From Verrucomicrobiia bacterium (GTDB lineage Bacteria > Verrucomicrobiota > Verrucomicrobiia > Limisphaerales > DSYF01), in contig DASTWL010000044.1 of assembly GCA_035765895.1 (NCBI GenBank), forward strand, positions 1 to 45,920: 45,920 nucleotides of DNA, given 5' to 3'. Shown here one piece after another: positions 42,251 through 45,920 of this stretch. Every line of letters starts with the position of its first letter. Position 1 is the stretch's first letter. The position numbers and the translations under genes were made by a program. Below the pieces are notes generated by a model, which was given only the letters and a program-made list of their open reading frames with translations, searched no databases and had not been told where the DNA came from.

Positions 42251-42583
42251 ATGAAGCGAATCGAAGCAGTCATCCGGCCGCACCGGCTGGTCGAAGTGCT
42301 GACCGCACTCGTGAAGATGCAGGTCGGCGGCGTTACCGTCGTGGACAGCCTGGGGTTCGGGCGTCAGCCGGGCCACTCGGAAGTGTATGAGGAGGTCCGG
42401 CGCGGACCGAACATGGAGGTCGGGCTGGTGCCCAAGAAACTGCTCATCATGATCGTCGAGGACGGGCAGGTTTCCAGCATCGTGGAGGCGGTCACGCAAA
42501 TCGCCCGCACCGGCCATCCCGGGGACGGGAAAATCTCCGTGTCCGACGTGCATCAACTCGTCCGCATTCGCGACGGCATCTGA
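42251..42583 (+). CDS. PII-family nitrogen regulatory protein with altered T-loop
   Basis: A 110-residue PII (GlnB/GlnK) signalling protein, normally a trimer that senses ATP/ADP and 2-oxoglutarate and controls ammonium transport and glutamine synthetase. Conserved features are 'MKRIEAVIRPHRLVEV', 'GFGRQPGHSEVY' (Gln39, Tyr46), 'RTGHPGDGKI' (the B-loop) and 'VRIRDG' (C-loop). The T-loop is four residues longer than in GlnB of E. coli, and position 51, the usual uridylylated Tyr, is Arg. Control by uridylylation is therefore unlikely. Neither amtB nor glnA is adjacent. A TTGAGT-17-TATAGG promoter lies upstream. Confidence 0.9.
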   Translation: MKRIEAVIRPHRLVEVLTALVKMQVGGVTVVDSLGFGRQPGHSEVYEEVRRGPNMEVGLVPKKLLIMIVEDGQVSSIVEAVTQIARTGHPGDGKISVSDVHQLVRIRDGI

Positions 42584-42658
42584 GTTTCGTCAGGCGGGCC
42601 CCGCAGCGCTGGTTTATTTAAAATGTCGCGCGTCGCCGGCTTCCCGCGCCGCCGTGCG

Positions 42659-43834
42659 CTACTTCGCCAGGGTTTTGCAGAAGTTCTCCATGCGCGTCAG
42701 GCCCTTCTCAATGTTGGCCATGCTGGTGGCGTAGCTGAGCCGGATGTAGTCATCCGCGCCAAAGGCGATGCCCGGCACGGCGGCCACTTTTTCCTGTTCC
42801 AGCAAACGGGCGCAGAACTCCGACGACTTGAGCCCGAGCTGCGAAATGTTCGGGAAGAGGTAAAAGGCGCCCTTGGCGTTGACGCAGCTGACGCCCGGCA
42901 TGCGGTTCAACTTCTGCCACGCGTAGGTGCGGCGTTTGTCAAATTCGGCGAGCCATTTGGGCAGATGATCCTGCGGTCCGTTCAGGGCCGCCACGCCGCC
43001 CTTTTGCGCGAAGCTGGTGGGGTTGCTCGTGCTGTGGCTTTGAATGGCGTCAATCGCCTTGGCAATGGGCTCGGGCGCGGCGAGAAAACCCAGGCGCCAG
43101 CCCGTCATGCTCCACGCCTTGGCCAGGCCATGCACGATGATGGTGTGCTCAAAGTGCGCGGGGCTGAACGTCGCCACGCTCTGCACCTGGGCGCCGTCGT
43201 AGGTCAGGTGCTCGTAAATCTCGTCGCTCATGATGAGCACCCCTTTCTCCACGCAGACGTCGCCGAGCGCCTTCACCTCGGCGGGCGAATAAACCGACCC
43301 GGTCGGGTTGCTCGGCGAGTTGAGGATGAACAGGCGCGTGCGCGGCGTGATGGCGGCCCGCAACTGTTCCGGAGTGACCTTGAATTCCGTTTTGTCCGTG
43401 GTCGGGAGGATGACCGGCGTGGCGCCCGCCATCTTGACCATTTCGGGGTAGCTCAGCCAGTAGGGTGCGGGAATGATCACTTCGTCACCGGTTTCGCACG
43501 TGGCCATGATGACGTTGAAGCAGGAATGCTTGCCGCCGCTGGAAACGATGATCTGGCTGGGCTTGTAAGTGAGCCCGTTCTCGCGCTTGAACTTGTCCGC
43601 AATGGCCTGGCGCAACTCGGGGATGCCGCTGCTGGGCGTGTATTTGGTGAAGCCGGCCGCCAGCGCCTGCGCCGCCGCGTCCTTGATGTGCTGCGGTGTG
43701 TCAAAGTCCGGTTCCCCCGCGCCGAAGCCGACGACGTCTTCCCCCGCGGCTTTCATCTGCTTGGCCTTCGAATCGATGGCGAGCGTGAGGGAAGGGGAGA
43801 GGCTGGCGGCGCGTTGCGAAATCTTGTAGTTCAT
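42659..43834 (-). CDS. Aspartate aminotransferase (class I, prokaryotic 1-beta type)
   Basis: A 391-residue PLP-dependent aminotransferase. Key positions are 'SPSNPTGSVYS' (Asn176), 'LIMSDEIYEHLTYDG' (Asp204, Tyr207), PLP Lys239 in 'VHGLAKAWSMTGWRLGF', and a C-terminal Arg in 'YIRLSYATS' that binds the substrate carboxylate. The sequence 'MNYKISQRAASLSPSLTLAI' is typical of bacterial aspartate/prephenate aminotransferases that also serve phenylalanine/tyrosine synthesis. Aspartate is the most likely substrate. It is convergent with the PII gene, linking nitrogen sensing and amino-group transfer only by position. Confidence 0.93.
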   Translation of the reverse strand: MNYKISQRAASLSPSLTLAIDSKAKQMKAAGEDVVGFGAGEPDFDTPQHIKDAAAQALAAGFTKYTPSSGIPELRQAIADKFKRENGLTYKPSQIIVSSGGKHSCFNVIMATCETGDEVIIPAPYWLSYPEMVKMAGATPVILPTTDKTEFKVTPEQLRAAITPRTRLFILNSPSNPTGSVYSPAEVKALGDVCVEKGVLIMSDEIYEHLTYDGAQVQSVATFSPAHFEHTIIVHGLAKAWSMTGWRLGFLAAPEPIAKAIDAIQSHSTSNPTSFAQKGGVAALNGPQDHLPKWLAEFDKRRTYAWQKLNRMPGVSCVNAKGAFYLFPNISQLGLKSSEFCARLLEQEKVAAVPGIAFGADDYIRLSYATSMANIEKGLTRMENFCKTLAK

Positions 43835-43906
43835 TTGCGGCGCAGAGGATTAGCGGCGCGGCGCAGCGGTGCAAGTGGAATTGAGCTGGCCCGCGCCGGC
43901 CGGCGC

Positions 43907-44734
43907 TCAGTGGCCATCAGCCTCCTTGATGTGCTGTTGCAGTTTTCGTAAATCCGCCAGATCGTCGGCATTGGCCGTGTGCTGGCCGAGCAGGTAGCCG
44001 TCCTTCGCCGCGCGCCAGCCGAAACGTTCGACGTGCCCGTCGGCAAAGGACAGGTTGGCGCCGCGCTGATGGCGGTCCGCGGGCACGTCCAGCCAGTAAT
44101 CCTGCCAGGGGCTTCCCGCCGCGAACATGCCGAAGGTGGAATCCCAGATGTCGTTTTCGTGCGTGTCGATGAACACAAAGACCGAGGCGGTGTTGGGAAT
44201 CTCGGTGAATTTGCGATAGTGATCCGCCTGGCTGCATTGAATGCTGTTGCTCATGTTGTAGCTGCGGTTGCGCAACAGGTCCGGGCGGCCGGTCACCGTG
44301 GAACGATCCGCCGGGCAACGGTAGATCGCCGGGCTTTGGTTGTAGCGAAACAGCAGGGACGTCGCTTCGCCAATCGCGTTGGTGTCCAGCGGCGCCAGGG
44401 AGCGGCACCACGTCAGGCTGTCCTCACCCGGCGCCGGGCCGCCGGAACCGCCCGGCGTGATGTAATACACGAAGTTGTTGGGCACCATGACATCCTCGTT
44501 GTCGCCGGCGTATTGATGCCAACATACGGACAGTTGCTTCAGGTTGTTCAGGCAGGCAACCGTCCAGGCCTTCTGCTTGGCGCGGTTCAATGCCGGCAAC
44601 AGCAGGGCGGCGAGCAACGCCATGATGGCAATGACCACCAGCAGCTCAATGAGGCTGAACGCGTGCACCGCCAAACGCTCCTTGGCCCCGGGGCGACGAG
44701 GCTGGCAACGAAAAAACTGGACGAGGCGCTGCAT
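43907..44734 (-). CDS. Type II secretion/type IV pilus-like pseudopilin
   Basis: A 275-residue protein with the prepilin N-terminal signature '[24 protein letters not shown]' (Glu at mature position 5). A long globular domain typical of Verrucomicrobiota/Planctomycetes pseudopilins follows, with '[21 protein letters not shown]', 'IYRCPADRS' and '[15 protein letters not shown]'. The residue before the cleavage site is Ala rather than the usual Gly (HA|FSLIE), so processing efficiency may be altered. ATG 44734 is used; a TTG at 44770 is possible. The Cys residues may form disulfides. It is monocistronic between aspC and an M23 peptidase. Many paralogues are expected in such genomes. Confidence 0.85.
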   Translation of the reverse strand: MQRLVQFFRCQPRRPGAKERLAVHAFSLIELLVVIAIMALLAALLLPALNRAKQKAWTVACLNNLKQLSVCWHQYAGDNEDVMVPNNFVYYITPGGSGGPAPGEDSLTWCRSLAPLDTNAIGEATSLLFRYNQSPAIYRCPADRSTVTGRPDLLRNRSYNMSNSIQCSQADHYRKFTEIPNTASVFVFIDTHENDIWDSTFGMFAAGSPWQDYWLDVPADRHQRGANLSFADGHVERFGWRAAKDGYLLGQHTANADDLADLRKLQQHIKEADGH

Positions 44735-44801
44735 TTGATTCGGGCCTGATTGCCTCCCAACCTTGCCCAAGTCCGCCCGTTTGGCCAGTGCGGTGGGTGC
44801 G

Positions 44802-45818
44802 TTAATACGTCAGCAGTGAAAGCAGCTTTTGCCCGTTGTTGGCCAGTTCCCAACGGCCGCGGCGCTGGGTGACCAGCTTGCAGCACGGGTTCTTTTGCTG
44901 TTCGGCGGCGTTCACCGACACCAGATAAAAGCGGGCCTTGCTCTTCAGCTCGGACGCGGCCCGGGGGATGACGCGGATGGGCACGCCGACGTAGTTCAGG
45001 ACCAGTTCGTAGCCCGCGACGCCTTCCTTTTCCGCGACCAGATTGCGCACCGTGAGCTGGGGATAACGCCGCAACCACTCGAAATCGGTGTCGCGCACCT
45101 GCACCCGGCAGAGTTCCGTCTGGTCCTTGATGAACGCGAGGAGGCTGAACGCGGCGCCTTCGCGCTGCTGCGCCAGCAGAATCAGCCGCGGGTCGAGGCC
45201 GCGGAGATTCTGGCCGTTCCAACCGCCGTGATCATTGCGCAGCCCCGGCTGGAATTTCCGATACCAGTCGGCAAAGCGGCTGTTCAGGAGCAGGTCGATC
45301 TCGAAATGGACGTGCGCCCGCTCCTTGGAGATGCCCTCGCGCGTGTTGGCTGTGCGGCCCATCACGGCGATGGGCTCGCCGGCTTGCACGGGGCTGCCCG
45401 GCCGCAGCCCCGCCCGCACCTCGCTCAAATGCGCGTAAAGCGTGTAAACGTCCAGCCCTTCGATGTTGTGCCGCAGAATGACATATTTGCCGTAATTCGA
45501 CAGGGCCGCATTCGCATTGATGTAGGCGACTGTGCCACTGGCGCTGGCCATGACCGGATCGGTCGGTTCGCCGCGCCGGTCGCGTTGCAGACAGCGAATG
45601 TCGAGGCCTTCGTGAAATTGATAGCCGTTGCTGCGCACGGCGCCGAACGTGCCGCTTTCCCAGGTTTTGCCGACCGTTGGCACGAAGAATCGTTCCTCAC
45701 CGCCCGGTTCAAAAATGGCCCGGTTGGCGGTGGGCAGTTGAAACGGCTGCGCCGAGGTGGAAGCCAGTTGAAGCCCGGCAGCGAGCGCGCCCAGCCCGGT
45801 GCGAAATCGGGAGCCCAT
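44802..45818 (-). CDS. M23-family metallopeptidase (LytM-type)
   Basis: A 338-residue exported peptidase with signal peptide '[19 protein letters not shown]'. The LytM zinc site is complete: HxxxD in 'FHEGLDI' (His69, Asp73), catalytic His in 'LYAHLSE', and HxH in 'AHVHFEI' (His169, His171). Such enzymes cut peptidoglycan cross-links in the periplasm. A ~140-residue C-terminal extension with beta-rich sequence has no known family here. ATG 45818 overlaps the stop of the preceding gene by one base (TGATG), showing translational coupling to it. Confidence 0.92.
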   Translation of the reverse strand: MGSRFRTGLGALAAGLQLASTSAQPFQLPTANRAIFEPGGEERFFVPTVGKTWESGTFGAVRSNGYQFHEGLDIRCLQRDRRGEPTDPVMASASGTVAYINANAALSNYGKYVILRHNIEGLDVYTLYAHLSEVRAGLRPGSPVQAGEPIAVMGRTANTREGISKERAHVHFEIDLLLNSRFADWYRKFQPGLRNDHGGWNGQNLRGLDPRLILLAQQREGAAFSLLAFIKDQTELCRVQVRDTDFEWLRRYPQLTVRNLVAEKEGVAGYELVLNYVGVPIRVIPRAASELKSKARFYLVSVNAAEQQKNPCCKLVTQRRGRWELANNGQKLLSLLTY

Positions 45819-45920
45819 CACTGGTCGTCCTTCATCGGCTTGTCCAGGCCGGTCTTGTGGCCCAGTCCCTGGGCGATGAGTTCGGCGTCCTCCCGGCTGA
45901 CGTCCGGCGTGAAAATCAAG
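45818..45920 (-). CDS. C-terminal end of an upstream gene, partial
   Basis: The last 33 codons of a minus-strand gene running off the window edge. They read '...LIFTPDVSREDAEL...' to '...KTGLDKPMKDDQ' followed by TGA. The sequence is hydrophilic and unassigned. Its stop overlaps the ATG of the M23 peptidase (TGATG), so the two are coupled. Confidence 0.6.
   Translation of the reverse strand, partial: LIFTPDVSREDAELIAQGLGHKTGLDKPMKDDQ

Overview
The window is a dense, high-GC bacterial chromosome segment that looks like Verrucomicrobiota, probably the Pedosphaera/Limisphaera side of the phylum. This placement is an inference from several features. There is a pseudopilin with a C-terminal 'SFADGH' motif. 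A large surface protein ends in a 'SSDLKTW ... RFYRV' module common in that phylum. RNase Y, BamA and OmpH/Skp occur together, and Gram-negative secreted and outer-membrane proteins are frequent. No IS element, prophage, CRISPR array, rRNA or recognisable tRNA was found. Most genes are housekeeping.

Layout. 1-958 (+): end of frr, then uppS. 959-8045 (-): the conserved translation/transcription operon nusA-infB-rbfA-nrnA-truB-ribF, with a terminator-like hairpin in the nusA leader and a palindromic repeat inserted inside ribF. 8262-10357 (+): a degenerate receiver-like protein, a cold-shock protein behind a promoter that contains a perfect palindrome, and hemW. 10354-11904 (-): an MFS transporter with an unusual inserted loop domain. 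12222-17882 (+): two kinase-less NarL-type response regulators flanking a 975-residue cadherin-like surface protein and an outer-membrane barrel. 17971-18486 (-): an exported rhodanese. 18487-18950: a low-GC, gene-free region packed with perfect inverted repeats. 18951-23424 (+): dnaB-bamA-ompH. 23472-24653 (-): an aldo/keto reductase that has lost its Fe-S cysteines. 24833-25759 (+): a coiled-coil membrane protein and a 52-residue lipoprotein. 25768-29299 (-): rny, a 5-formyl-THF cyclo-ligase gene and rarA. 29300-29755: gene-free, with a minus-facing terminator. 29756-32721 (+): nadA and a SulP transporter. 32744-36223 (-): universal stress protein, P1B-type metal ATPase, guanine deaminase. 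36412-38190 (+): GTP-dependent PEP carboxykinase. 38261-38452 (-): a small Lys/Cys-rich exported protein. 38625-42583 (+): photolyase, a LolA/DUF4412-like exported protein, a second aldo/keto reductase, and a PII protein with an altered T-loop. 42659-45920 (-): aspartate aminotransferase, pseudopilin, M23 peptidase and the tail of one more gene.

How genes work together. The minus-strand nusA operon supplies transcription elongation, translation initiation, ribosome maturation, tRNA modification, nanoRNA turnover and flavin cofactors. dnaB overlaps bamA, and ompH follows 12 bp later, so replication and envelope assembly appear to be transcribed together. The adhesin, barrel and second response regulator form a compact cell-surface unit. 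The strongest candidates for undescribed biology are non-coding: the structured island at 18622-18909, and terminator-like hairpins just upstream of nusA and rarA with no other minus-strand gene to serve. All starts are chosen by eye and several are uncertain, as noted in each entry.
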